Positions 45,244 to 58,040 of a stretch of 64,000 bases of DNA are shown here, one piece after another. Below the pieces are notes generated by a model, which searched no databases, was not told the origin of the DNA, and saw only the letters and a list, made by a program, of their open reading frames with translations. Within the stretch, counting starts at the first letter, position 1. Every line of letters begins with the position of its first letter. Made by a program: the position numbers and the translations under genes. Source of the stretch: Phyto melanocephala (taxonomy: Eukaryota; Arthropoda; Insecta; Diptera; Rhinophoridae); the NCBI GenBank assembly GCA_941918925.1, contig OW799236.1, positions 80,936,213 through 81,000,212 of the forward strand. Direction: 5' to 3'.

Positions 45244-48200
45244 TAATAAACAATCATAAACAGGTGTCGAATTTATATTTGGCTTGACAAAGCTTAAAAA
45301 AATCTGACTTCATACAACTAGGAAATATGAGCAGTGAATTTTCAAATTCAATTTTGAGCTGCTCTATAGCAGGAAAATCTTTAAAGGTTAAAACAATTTT
45401 AAAGATTGTGCTGTCTATATGGGGCTTAAAGCAATTATCGCTTCTTTACTACAGATTTTCTACTTTTTAACTTTAAATAAACTCAAGCATTAAACGCATA
45501 GACTACAACAGGCAACAAAGATGCATGACTACAAATGCTGGCGGCTTCGATGGTCGCAGTGTAGTCAGCTACACAATTATTTAAAAACGACAGCAGCATC
45601 AAAAACATATATTGAAAAACAGTTAATTTTTTTTTGTAGAAATGTTTAGTTGAGTGGTGACACATTAAAGTATTTTACTTTCGCTAAAATAAAATTGCTA
45701 ATTTTAGATATACGTATACCACGAAAAATTTAAAAATTGAAAAGTAAATAAATAAATAAATACATACATTAAATCCTCGTCTTTATTTTTTAAATCAATA
45801 TATTGTACTAATTTTTTATATCTATTTCTGGTAAATAAAATAAATAATTTTTAAGCTCACATAAATTTAAAATTTTGTTACATTGGCAGCATTGAATCGC
45901 TTAGCGTCAAAATAATCATCTCTATTTGAAGGTGTTTATTTTATTTTTTACCAATTGTAGTCACCATCCTGCTGCTTTCTATGTGTTTAATGCTTCAAAT
46001 GTAAATTTATCCGAAAAATGTCTATAAGACCAGATTCAATGTGCTCTTCAAGTATGTTTTCACATTTTTATGTGTTTTTTTTTCTAAATTCATTATTGAA
46101 GTTATAATAGTTTTCAATAAAAACATTTTTTTGTAATTTTAATAGAGATTTTATCTGATTTTAGTAAAATAAATCACCAAAATTTCAGCAGTTTACCTCA
46201 CACTTCAATCAATCTAAAAGTGTTGGCATTATTTTTTTTTACCTTAATCATTAATACATTTTAAATCTATACTCAGATAAATTTAGCAACATAATAATAT
46301 CCTTATCACACGTGAAGTGTGTTAAAATAAAAACAGTTATTGACAGTTATCCCTTTTAGAAATCTATTTTAAAAATTTAACTTTATTTAAGCTTTTGATA
46401 TATTACCAGGATTACTAAATAGAGTGTTAAAAAAAAACTTCGCTTGTCCACTTTATAAAAATTGTGTAATAAAAAAACACCACATTTTGTATCAAAATAC
46501 CAAACAGGGGAAAAACAAGTGTCAAGTTTTATTATAACAAAGTAAAAAGTCATAAAAAAATATTTATAAATAAACCCAGTTTAAGCAAATAAAATTACGT
46601 AGATATAAAAAATAAAATGTAACAAATAAAAATTACAAAAAAGCAAAAAGCGTAAAAAGTAATAAAAAAGTAGCTCCACTCACAAGTGGTTGTCATACAA
46701 TAAGGAAATACAAGCAACTGAAACAACACAGTAAGCAATGGTAGCAGCAAAAAAAAAACAAACATTGAAATAATAATACATGTCCACTTTAGGACAGACA
46801 TGCAGAATTTCCAACATTAAAACATAAACTTACATGAATGAGTTTGTGTCACTAAAAGTTAACAAAGACCCGCATTTTTTTGATGTATGTAACATACTCA
46901 CATGTATTGTATTGTATGCTGTTAGCCACCAACTCACAATGACCTTCTCCCAAATACCCTTTGAATCCTTTATACATTTAGTTAGCCCACGAATTTTGTG
47001 TAAGTGCAACATAGTAAAAGTCATATGAAATGACATTTGTAAAGTTCACTCAAGTGTTGCATCGCCAACTTGACTATTTTATTTTTGCGCGTAGTCATAC
47101 AGATGTATGTATATTTGCCAGACATGGTGCAATATGAGACAGAGTATACGACAACATGTGACAAATACCCGCATGTGCGTTTTGGTGTGTGTTGTGTGAC
47201 CTTATGTGTGTGCATTTACTATTAAATGGTTACAACATCATGTTGTTATTTGTTGTCGTATTGCTACTCTGGCTGCCATTTGACTGCTACCACTACAAGT
47301 ATGTACAACGACTAATGTTTAAGCTCGTAATACAATTTGTTTAACATGCAAAGTTAAACAGGCTACAATTTGTATATTGTGCAACTTTGTATTAAGGATT
47401 TCATATGTTTGCAACTGTTAATTTGTTTTTTATTTCTTTTTGTTTTAAATTTGTTCTTTTTCTGTTTGTTTCAAAACAATTGCTATTAATTTTAATTAAT
47501 AAAAAAAGTTTTAGTGCATTATACCAGAAAAAATTGGTATTGCATTTTTTTTTTAAATAATTGCATTTAAAACTTTGGATTTAAAATTATTTGGCTAATG
47601 AGCTATTTGCGAGGTAAGAACAACTGCGTGGGGAAACAGGGCGTATAATGGATAAATAAAAACCAATATTAATCATTCGTTCCGTTTGTATAACTAGCAA
47701 AATAATTTAAATTTTATTCTTATGAAATATTAAAAGGTAAAAGCTGATTTTCTCTATTTTAGCAATTTGAATCATTTTTTAAATTGATTTCCTTTAAAAT
47801 ACAAACTATTTTATGCATTCCGTTCTGTACTAATTAAAAAGCATATCGGTGTACGCATATTTAGTTAAATGATGAGTTATAATAAGATATTACTCAGAAA
47901 AAATATATTACTACAGAATAAGACTGATTTACATTTTTTGCAAAATATTATCAATATGAGGCCTCTTGTCTTTGACACTTAAACTTGTTTTCATATACAA
48001 CTCGATTTTTATATTAGTGGTAATATTAATAGTGGAGCAAGGGCAGCTGGTGATAGTAGTAACACAACAGAATTCGTTGCGTGTATATTAAATTAATTTT
48101 ACTTATAAAGATGTACAACAATAAATGAAATAATAATTAAAGTACTGCATAAGATTAATCAATAAAATGGTCTAAACTTTTTTACAAAAAATTTTAAGTC

Positions 48201-48575
48201 TTATTTTTTTTATAAACAAACCAATACAGTCCATTAAAAAAATATCAACAATAAATTTTTACGTTATAATTTTTGATAAGGCAGCCTAAAGGAGTTGAAA
48301 ACCTGACGGTAGTTCTTAATTGTGGAATTGCAATTAAGTTATGTTTTACTTTTAAATTAACAATTTAGAAAAAAAAAACTCAAGTCGAACGAACTCATGT
48401 TAACGTTGAACATATTAAGGACTGAACCAACTGCTAAATAGAGAAATAAAATTTTATGTATTCTCACATATTAGTTATGAAATGAAGGTAAAATCTTTAA
48501 CTTGGTTATACAAAACAATGCTGTTTTATTTGTGCTACCGACGCAGTTAATAAAAAATATAATCGTAAACGTAAT
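45244..48575. other. AT-rich stretch, no gene recognised
   Basis: The 60-68 codon frames here lack motifs. An A-rich part lies at 46560-46760 and GTGTG-type words at 47160-47215. Confidence 0.5.
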
Positions 48576-49330
48576 TCAAAACCTCGGCGGCACACCTCCA
48601 TCCGATGGAAGTTCTGTGCCGTTAATGTGCCGAACTATTTCATCCATTAGCGCTTGAATGGTTGCTTGTTTATCGACGTACACATTTTCTTTCAAATAAC
48701 CGCAAAGAAAGAAGTCCAAAGGTGTCAAATTACATGATTTTGGCGGCCAATTGACATTGCCACCACGTGAGATAACACAGCCATTGAATTTGTCGCGCAA
48801 AAGAGCCATTGTTTCGTAAACTGTGTGGCAAGTGGCACCGTTCTGTTAAAACTATATATCATCCACATCCATATCTTCCAATTTGGGCCACAAAAAGTTC
48901 GTTATCATCTCGCGATAGCAAACACAAATCACAGTAGGTGACTGACCGGCTTCATTTTGGAAAAAATACGGGCCTGTGATGCCGCCAGCCCATAAACCGC
49001 ACCAAACAGTCACTTTTTGTGTGTGCATTGGTCTTTCGACAATCACTCTTAGATTGTCATACACCCAAATGCAATTCTGGTTATCGATATATCCACTGAA
49101 GTGAAATGTGCCTCATCACTGAAGGCGATTTTCACGATATGCATTTTGATTTGAACGCCCATTTCATAAAAAGCCTGAACAACTTTAACGCGTTGCTCGA
49201 TTAAGTGTCTTACATGGTTCAAATTCAGTTAGTCTGAAATTGGGAAATGTCAAATGCAATGCATAGAAAAAATTGACGTTCAGGTATCGTTCACATTCAA
49301 TATTGGTCCCTAAAAATTAACCATCCTTTA
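48576..49330 (-). pseudogene. mariner element, internally deleted transposase, minus strand
   Basis: The right end (49330) is GGATGGTTAATTTTTAGGGA, the terminal repeat also captured in the DINEs. The transposase N-terminus (VVQAFYE, then MGVQIKMH in another frame) runs directly into FSDEAHF, so most of the DNA-binding domain is deleted. Then come YIDNQNCIWVYDNLRVIVER, PMHTQKVTVWCGLWAGGITG and CYREMITNFLWPKLEDMDVD. The second-Asp block reads DI-stop-F-stop-QNGATCHT: two stops, and Asp replaced by Asn. After that come VNWPPKSCNLTPLDFFLCGY and VYVDKQATIQALMDE. The left terminal repeat is not obvious. It is the best-preserved mariner C-terminus in the window, but inactive. Confidence 0.88.
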
Positions 49331-49400
49331 CGACTTTTTTTACATTACTGTGACGTCTTATTTTAAATTTAAAGGCCGTTTAGTATTTTTCCGAGAACTT

Positions 49401-49620
49401 TGTAGAATGTTACACACCATTCCCATGTTACTATAAATAGTCGAGCAACACAAGTTACATGATTAGTTTAACAGTAAAGCTTGTTGAATCTGTGGCAAAA
49501 TGAGTTTGTTAAGAAGAGTGTATAACGCCAAAGTACAAAATAATATCTGAGTGTGTTTAAATATATAAAGTGTTCTAAAGAATTTCAAGTTTTATTATTT
49601 GCAATACAAGTGAATTCCCA
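49401..49620 (+). mobile_element. possible solo LTR or LTR-like repeat
   Basis: The sequence starts TGTAGAATGTTACACACC and has a TATA-like CTATAAATAG 30 bp on. It also contains AATATCTGAGTGTGTTTAAA, a polyadenylation-like TATATAAAGTG and ATTTCAAGTTTTATTATTTG. The part from 49542 to 49606 recurs at 61700-61774. Promoter-then-polyA order fits an LTR, but the 3' border and a target duplication were not found. Confidence 0.35.
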
Positions 49621-52600
49621 GTTTCTAAAAGGTATTAATGCTTGTCTGGTTATAAGGGAAACTTCTTTTCTAAGTAAAGCACTTTTATATTTTTGTGGTG
49701 TTTTTTTTCAAATTGACTCTCCTTAAAACAAATACTATTATATGAGGGCATTTTAAAATTGCAGAATTGTAATTATGTTTTTCTTTTAAGAAATTTTAGT
49801 CATGCCGACTTGAGCAGTCATTCATATTTGCCACAGATTTATGTTAAAATCAAAAAGGGAATATTTCGTGTACCCTGAATAATGAAACTAATTGTAGGCA
49901 ATATTTTTGAATAAAATCTGCTTAGCACATGCACGGTTGATACCGGTACAATTCAAGAAGCACGACTTATACTAGAGCTTCTGCCTAAATTAAAAATGAA
50001 AAATCTTTGAAATAAGAATTTCACCGCTACAGAATTATTTTCAATAAATGTTCTTTAATCATTAGTAGCTAGGTAGGTAGATAGAAGAGGCAACTATTCT
50101 GCAGCTCTTTTGTCCATAATATTGATTAGTTTGTAATGCACAGATTTAGAAAATAGAGGAATAAATATATATTTATAAGAAGTGTTAAAGAATAGATTAA
50201 ATGGCTGAGATAAGAGAAGTTCTCTTTTGGTTTGTCAATTGCTTGGCAGAAGTTTGTCTTAGACAGCGTAAGATTCCCAATACTGAACTGGGTTGGGGAA
50301 CCACCAAGACTGCGTTATGAAGGCATAATTTTTCGTAAGACATAACATTGTCATCTTCTACAGGTTATGTAGTCTACTAACATCGAAAATAATCCTACGG
50401 TTGTTCACTAGAACTCGCCAGTAACACAGGAAGTGATATGTAATTTTTTTCTACTAATCCTAAAAGGGTAATTACATTCTCCTGGCATGATTTCAAAAAC
50501 AGCAATCACTATTCAGCATAGACGCAATGTCCTTCAGTGACTTCTTGATAAATTTCAGATGCCACTTAGTGAGCTGAGAATCAATTCTAAGTTATGTCAT
50601 CAAAATATTATACTCAAAATCATTTATTCAACATACTTATATACCAAATAAGTACTACACTAGTGATCATTTTCCGATCACTACGTGATGCGCCCCTCTA
50701 TATGTCTATGTAGTTTTTACCCTGGACGAGTTGTGATGTCATATAAGTATACATTAGCCAGGGACTTAATGGTTTCCTCGCTGTGGTCGAAGTTATTTCC
50801 TATGGAATACCTTATACATATTACCTCAATCAGCACGCTTGTTCGCAGATATCTCAGTCTAAATTATACTGCATTTATCCCGTTGTCTGAACAATATTCG
50901 GACTCCTTCTATATACGCCGTCGCCTAATCCATTTTAATTCTTTGATTTTGAATACCCTTCATATGAGGGTGTCAAAGGGTATATAAGTATAAGTTGGGG
51001 ATTCTGTTTTTAATTTCTACATTATTCATTGAGAGCATATTCATTTTCGTATATTTAGCTAAGTAATTAATAAGTTAAAATAAGTTGTTATTCCAAATGA
51101 TATTGTTTTTAAAAAAATTATAGATAATGAGGTTTTATGCTTTGGCTTTCTGTTAAGTTATCAAATACAGTCGAAAATTTTTTTGAATTACAGGATTGCA
51201 ATGATGTATTTTAGTTTTATGTCGACTTAAGCAGTTTTTCGTTTTTTGGCACAAATATGCTTTTAAAAAACTTAAAAAAAAAACAAAATTATGAAAGAAA
51301 GAATAAATAAAAACATTTCGATTTAAGTCAAACAATTTTTTTTTTGCAAAATAAAGTTGTAAAGAGAAATGAAAGTTGTAAAATAAAATAAAATTGTACA
51401 CAAGTTGTGTTGTCTTAATCACTGTCCTAGTTGTAGTAGCCAGCGCAACATGTATACTAACTTTTTTTCATATAAAAAATTTCTTTTTGCCATGCTACAA
51501 GATACTTAATTATGCATATTTTAAAAATTAAAGATTATTGGTAAATATAGACTAAAAAAATTTGAATAATTCAATTTTTGAAAATCTATTAACATTTTTC
51601 TGTTAGTAAATGACTATAAAAAATCTTAACTATTTTACTTACCATTTTGATTCCTCGGTGAAATCATATCATATATGTACATCATTTCCTCCACCTATTC
51701 TATTTACTTTAAAATATTACATCTTGAAGAAAAAAAGCTTCATGTTAAAATAAAATTAAATTAAAATTCAATCTTGTGTGTAATTATTACTTTCAGCATA
51801 GTTCAGCTGAGATTTATGGGAATTCTATTAAAAGAAAACTTTTTTAGAAATAAAAAGAAGTAAAATAAATAAGAAGTAGCAGGGAATAAATACTACAATA
51901 TGTGCTAGAAACATGCAAGTTTCTAACATAAGAACAGCAACAACAGCAATAAGTATGTTAAGCAACAAACTTGCTACATATGAAAATGTTAAGTTAGTTA
52001 GTTGGTTAATGCATGCCACATTTTATGGAAGATGCAAAATGGTTCAACTATTTGCACTAAAGTGCCTTGCATTAGAGCAGAAGAAGTTGATGTACCATAA
52101 GTATGCACATAAAAGTATAATGGCCTAAGGTGATAAAAATTTCATCATGCAAACAAACAAGCTTACACATGTGTAGTAGAACATTTTAAATCTTTAACTA
52201 TAGGAACCATATGATATTTAAGATGCATTTAAGAATTAAGGCTCAGTATGTTAAACAAGTGAGAATTTGGTATAAAAAAAAAAAATTAAAAGAAGAGCGA
52301 TTTTAGACTTTTGTGTAAATAATTTAGTAATTCTTAGTCCTCTAGACTTTGAAATATCATATTTTCCAGGTCCTCAAATAAACATACTGCAATGATTTCT
52401 TTATTATTTATTAAGTTTAATCGGAAAATTAAGCCCCATAAATGTTATTGCTTTTCTCGGACACAATTATTAGAAACCTATTTATTTTTATTATCAACCA
52501 AGAAATGGAATAGTATGACATCTACTTACAAACTGGGTGATGCTGTTTCTATTTACTATTCGTTAGTAGACTCCTTTTTTAAACTATCCCACCATGGATA

Positions 52601-53329
52601 ACTTTTTATCTGCGAGGTTTTTAAAGTAAAAAATAAAAAGCAAATTGTATAAGAAATGATGAGATCTGGATATTCTGTGTAGTACAGCAAATACTGTACT
52701 GATCGTTTTTGTTATATCATCCAAGTGAAGTCGAAAATGAGATAAAATCCTAAATAGTTTCACAAACTTATTAATTCTAAACGGCGCTCTTGTAGCAATC
52801 TCTAATTCTTAAAATATGGATCAATTAAAGTTGATGATAACATATTCGGTTTTTCTTGACGCCTCGAATGCAGAGTGTTCTATTTATATTTGGTTTATCA
52901 TCGTCAGGTTGGCCTAACGAATGTCTTATCCACCGTCAATTCTTACGTTTTATTTCAAACATTTTTGCTAAACTAGTAGTTAATTTATGTAAGTCTACAT
53001 TGGAACTATTGAATTGGTTGGTGTTAAAAATTCTTAAAAAGATAGTAGAGCGAAAGATTTATATAATAGTGTTTTTTTAAAATGTAATAAATTTATAAAT
53101 ATCAACTCAAAAATTGAAAGGTGCTTTCCTGTAGAACTATAAAAAAGGCAAAAGAGTTTTTCCTTATTGCCACAGACTTATAAAAGTTTTGGCAAGTATA
53201 AGTCCTACTCTCAGTAGAATTTAATTCTGCGTTACTTATGGACTCTCTAGCAGACTTTATATTTTACCACATGATTGATTCTTTCAGTGTTAACGATAAT
53301 AGTTTTAAAAGCACTAAATAAACTTTATA
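49621..53329. other. AT-rich stretch, no gene recognised
   Basis: A 100-codon frame at 50685-50987 has no recognisable motif. TACCCTTCATATGAGGGTG TCAAAGGGTA at 50957-50985 resembles a DINE 5' hairpin without the following blocks. Confidence 0.45.
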
Positions 53330-54000
53330 CCAATTTTTCCGACAGCCATTGATAGATTCTTAATTCTTAGATACTTCAAAGCATTAACATTAAAACTAAT
53401 AAAGTCTTGGATTTACTAATATAAATTTCAATAACATCTTCATATACTTATTTGGACTTTAGCATATTTGAATTGCTGTGGTAGATCATTTGCATAACTG
53501 AACTGTGTACTACTTAAAAAAGGGTATAAAATAATTTCAGCATAAAAAATGTATTGCGGTCTATCTGTAATGTTATCATTTTTTTAAAAAAAGGAAAGCA
53601 TTAAGTAGGGAACTATATCAAAAGCTTTTAGAAGTCCAGAAATTTCAAAATTGATATTTTTTCTATATCTGTTTGTTTTTTATTCGAAAGGGCTACTACA
53701 CAATTATGCTCAGGCTTAAACTCTGACTAAATAGTAGTTTGTTTGAAAATTTTAATATTTAAGTATTCAAATATTTGTTTCTATAAAAGCTTGAAGAAGT
53801 TTAGAAGAATAAAAATTTAACGAATTTTATTTTCTGTCATTGGGACAGTAATAACGTTGGCATACTTATATTTCTTCGAAAAGGTGCACGTGGTATTGAA
53901 TACGAATTTTAGCTTAATGCATTAATATTCGCCAGATGTTCGTTCAAGAAATTCATTTGAGATCGCTCTAGTCCACGATTTATTTAATGTGTCCTATAGT
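53330..54000 (-). pseudogene. very old LINE reverse transcriptase relic, minus strand
   Basis: On the minus strand, from right to left, pieces read KKYKYANVITVPMTENK (like WK-A-V-PIPK before the palm), LLKAFDIVPYLMLS (motif A), and FSYANDLPQQFKYA (decayed YADD neighbourhood with DLP). Order and spacing fit a jockey-like RT. Most of the frame is lost and no end is recognisable. Confidence 0.45.
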
Positions 54001-54109
54001 GTTATATCTGTGGTTTATATTTGATTGTAAAGAAGATGGGGTCCAATTAAATAGAAAATAAAATGTCCCTCAAATAGCACTAACGGCTCTGATCAGAGTT
54101 TATTAATTT

Positions 54110-54860
54110 TTACGAATTTTCTATAACTATAACAGAGGTGCAACTGTATCTTAGTTATGTCGCGTTGGCTATCAGATTTGAGTTCAAGAATTGCTTTTGG
54201 TTTATTCGCAAAAGCCCGAGATTTTACAAAATTACAAAGAAATAAATCGCATTACCCTTAATCGCATTACCTACGTGGCCAGTTGACATCAGAGTTTCTT
54301 TAAATAATTTGTTATATAAATCGTTGCTGTAACTAATGGTTTGTTTCATTCGCACCGTCTCGCTAAAACAACATGTAGTTCAGATCCATGCCATTCACAG
54401 TTACTGCAATTTCTGCCTCATCTTTAAATAATTAAGGCCCCCAGCCTGACCAAAATCCACAAAAAATAGAAAATATTTTTTCCCATGGATTGCATGGTGA
54501 TTTTCTGAGCCCCAAATTCGACAATTTTGTATATTGGCACTGACTTCACTTTGATGCATTATCTATTGAACGAATTGTTGACGCTGGTGTGAGCTCCAGA
54601 ATAAGTTGAATTTTGTAGGGATTATGATGGAGGTCTTTTGTAAAAATTTGCTGCATAGAACTTCGTGAAATTTTAAAGTTTTGAGAACGATACCAAATTG
54701 ATGTTTCAGGTTTTCAGTGACACCTTTGTTTACAACAGCAGTGTTTTTCAGAGATCGACCGGTAGGTTGACACACAGGAGTTCCATAATCTACCCAGTTC
54801 TTTAATTTTTTTTTTTGACCACTCGAATTGTTAACACATAAGTTGCACTTTCCCGACAGA
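54110..54860 (-). pseudogene. mariner transposase pseudogene, minus strand
   Basis: Pieces in order on the minus strand are VDYGTPVCQPTGRSLKN...AVVNKGVTENLKHQF and LCSKFLQKTSIIIPTKF (second DNA-binding helix-turn-helix). Then, after deletion of the first-Asp block, MDLNYMLF-stop-RDGA (second Asp), NSDVNWPRR with decayed CDL-PLDF, and FVKSRAFANKPKAILELKSD plus ITKIQLHLC. The C-terminal wording matches the copy at 28.3-28.9 kb, so both descend from one family. At least six stops. Confidence 0.8.
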
Positions 54861-56962
54861 AAACTCTTAAAAATTTGCGAGCGGTCTTAGCATAACTTTA
54901 GAATTTTTTGTAATAAGTTATTGTTGTGTCGTAAAGCGCCCCATTTATAATAAACGGAATATGTACACATATGTGACAGATAATAAATTTCACAGTTTCT
55001 ACTAGCAAAAAAAATTTAACTAAATTTTTAAAGAGCATTCAAATGGAGACACCTTTTACTTGTCTATTTTGAAAAACAGAAAAATCATGAATGCATTTTC
55101 AATAAGTATAGAAATTTTATTATTATTTCGTTAAAAGGTCGGAATTGTTCCACCTTATTTTAGAAATTTTTACAATTATGAAAACAGCATTTAATACTGA
55201 TCAATATGGCAACAATAACACAGCTATAGGTGTTAAAGATCTAAAAGTACTTCCTACATATATTTATGTTAGTTCTGTTGGTTTTTAAAAATCGAATTTA
55301 AGCTGCCCCTTATTATAAAACATTAAAGATTTTATCGACAATCATTTTTAATTTATTTAACAAATTTGTTAATTTAATATCAACTACCCTTAAGTATCAG
55401 TTGTTTCCTATAAAGTTGTTTGTCTACAATACCTTTCGTTGCTGTGTTGTCACTGTTGTTGTTAATTATAATGTCATAATCATGTGTTGTATTTGTAGTT
55501 TGAAAAAAAAAAATGTTGATTGCCTAAAAACACGCAATAATAGTGTGTCTTAACAATACCCATCTGTGTGTTTGTTAAAATGAAATAACATTTATTACAA
55601 ATGCAATTTTCAATTTCCAACTATGAAATGTACGGGCAACACAAACAACAACATAAACGAACACAAACTTTACTAATAAACATGAGTACATATGTATGTA
55701 CATGCAAACATACTTACTTATTGTAAATCATCTTAATATTATTGCTCTTATTTTCATCATGTACATTTATATTCTTCGTCATTTTATCCAAAGACAACAA
55801 CAGATGCTGTTCATGCTGCTACAAAATATTGAAGTAGAATAAGAAAAGCAAAACACGAACACACACATCATCAATGAATGCTCCCTAAAGAAACTTTAAG
55901 CAAACAGATACTAATACTACACTTGCACACGCACATATTTATTAAATCACACCATATGCTTGTTGTAACAGTTGTATGTGTATTGAAATTATTTTATTTT
56001 TTTTTTTGCTAAATGTGTTAAAAATCTTTACATGTATTTCCGTTTCCTGTATAAATATTGCCTTCTTCATATGTAATTTCGTTTTTTTCCTCTTTTAATA
56101 TGATTTTTCTTTAATTTTTTATTTGGATTTGCTTCACACATACTGTACAGTGAATTCTGTAGTGTTTTTTAAATGTCTTAACAAAATGTTAATATTTTCA
56201 TTTCATTTTCCTGTTGTTATCTTATAATTTGATGAGTGTGTCTGTTATATGTATATGTCTACGCTTACGTGGTTTGTTTGTCAAGATGTTTGTCTGTTTG
56301 GTTGGCCGCTATTCAGACATGATTGCAGTTTCTCCCAATGAGCAACACTTTTATTTAAAATTGCTTAAATTCGTAAGGATTTGTATAAATTTATTAGGAA
56401 TCTTTCAGGTAAATAAGATTATTGACTTCTAAAAATGGCTAAATAAGATTTTAGTTTTAAAAATATTTTCAAAAATTAACCCTTTTACATAATGTTTGTA
56501 TTATTTAAAACAACATGTAATATTTTATACTCTTCAGCTTCGATGCCATGGGAATATATTAAAGCTTGTGATTTCTACAATGCTAATTTTCGATTCCTGC
56601 TACTTTTACACAAAATCATTTGGACAGAATAACCTAGTTACCTCGTTTCCATAGTTAAATTTAGTGATTTACCTTCTGTCTAAAGAATTATCCAGAAAAG
56701 ACATAAAATATTACCGTCAAATGGCATATTAAGCACTTAAATTTCCGGACGATGGTATGTCATTCAAAGTCACACCATGATTCTCTAACTCTTTTAAAGC
56801 TTCGTGTCTATTTGCAGGACTGCCTGGTACTGTTAAAACTTAGGGTTATTTTCAATTGATTAATTACTTTTGCCACTTGCAGGCTTTCTTAATGCCACTT
56901 AAAATTGGGTGATCATAAATTTATATATTTTTGGTATTTCTTTTAGAGGCATAGAAATAAAA
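54861..56962. other. AT-rich stretch, no gene recognised
   Basis: ACAACAACA and TTGTTGTT words lie at 55420-55870. No coding or repeat structure was confirmed. Confidence 0.5.
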
Positions 56963-57428
56963 AACAAGTAAGAGTGCTATATTCGGGCGTGCTGAATCTG
57001 ATAATAGCCTTCACCATAATGTACACAAGGTGTAATTCTACATCGTAGCTTAACCTATATTTCATGTTATACAACATTTTCCTTTGTTATTACCGATGCC
57101 ATCCTCGATTTTGAATTTTTACGTACTTATCTGTACGTATTCTACCCATATTGATTGGGTTAAAAAAAATTTGATTCACCGTTTTGTTTTAAACGCCATC
57201 TTCGATTTTACATTTTTTAATAATTTACTGTATTCTACTTTTGATAACCATATTGATGGGTAAACAAAATTTGTTACAGACTGAAAGATGGACATGGCTT
57301 AATCGACTTCTCTATTCATAACCTTTCCGAAAATATACATTTTATGGGGTCGAAAATGAAAATTGTAGAAATTACAAACGGAATGACAAAGCTATATATA
57401 CCCTGTGCACCACAGGTGAAGGGTATAA
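56963..57428 (-). mobile_element. compact DINE-1-like element with both ends, minus strand
   Basis: The left end is AACAAGTAAGAGTGCTATAT with 3' hairpin ATTCGGGCGTGCTGAAT. The right end is the 5' hairpin TACCCTGTGCACCACAGGTG AAGGGTA preceded (minus strand after it) by the GTCATTCCGTTTGTAA and CCCCATAAAATGTATATT blocks. Only 466 bp: the GTCC microsatellite is reduced and the T-rich core is absent. Confidence 0.8.
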
Positions 57429-57559
57429 GAAAAAAAAAAAAATAATTAAGCATAACAAATTTAATGCAATGACCAAAAGTTTATCTTTTTTGGAGGACAA
57501 ATTTTTTGGCATTTAATATTTAAAAGCAATTTATGGCATATAGCCTTCACGACTACGTC

Positions 57560-58040
57560 TGTCCTCTCAATCATGTCCTTTCTCAGAATTAAGAAATTGG
57601 ATTTATTTTATTGCATTAATGAGTGTAAACTTGATAAATTTCTTAACTTTCTAGATCTTGGTATATTGCTTGATCACCAGTTAAATTTTCGTGACGATAT
57701 TTCGTTATTTGTGAACAAAGCAAATTGTGTACTTGGATTTATGAAGAGGTGGTGCAAAGAATTTATAGATCCTTATATTACGAAACAATTATATAGAAGC
57801 GCGCCTATTTTCTAAGGCTAATGCTTTGCTATATAGAAGTCATGTGCTTTTTAAGCTGTTTAAAAGGAGGAGTTTAGCTTTACTGACTAAAAACAACATT
57901 CTTCAAATCACTTTTTTCGTAACTTGTTTTAATATAATTATCTGTAATGCCACGTACATATGTTTTCTTCTTATTGCAGTTTTTTTTACAGTTTTAAAAC
58001 TTTATACTTTCAATTCTAAATTCAATGTTTATTAAATCTC
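57560..58040 (+). pseudogene. jockey-like LINE RT thumb relic, plus strand
   Basis: NFLDLGILLDHQLNFRDDIS, then VNKANCVLGFMKRWCKEFID and PYITKQLYRS form one open frame (57573-57815). This corresponds to FLDLGVLFDPELNFKNHI ... VNKSRGVLAFIKRYTKEF of the LINE at 23.5-24.4 kb, so they are the same group. Downstream of the stop the C-terminus is decayed. The catalytic part is missing. Confidence 0.75.

Noticed and set aside
50685..50987. 100-codon plus-strand frame
   Set aside because: No recognisable domain. The end overlaps a DINE-like hairpin and coding bias is not evident.
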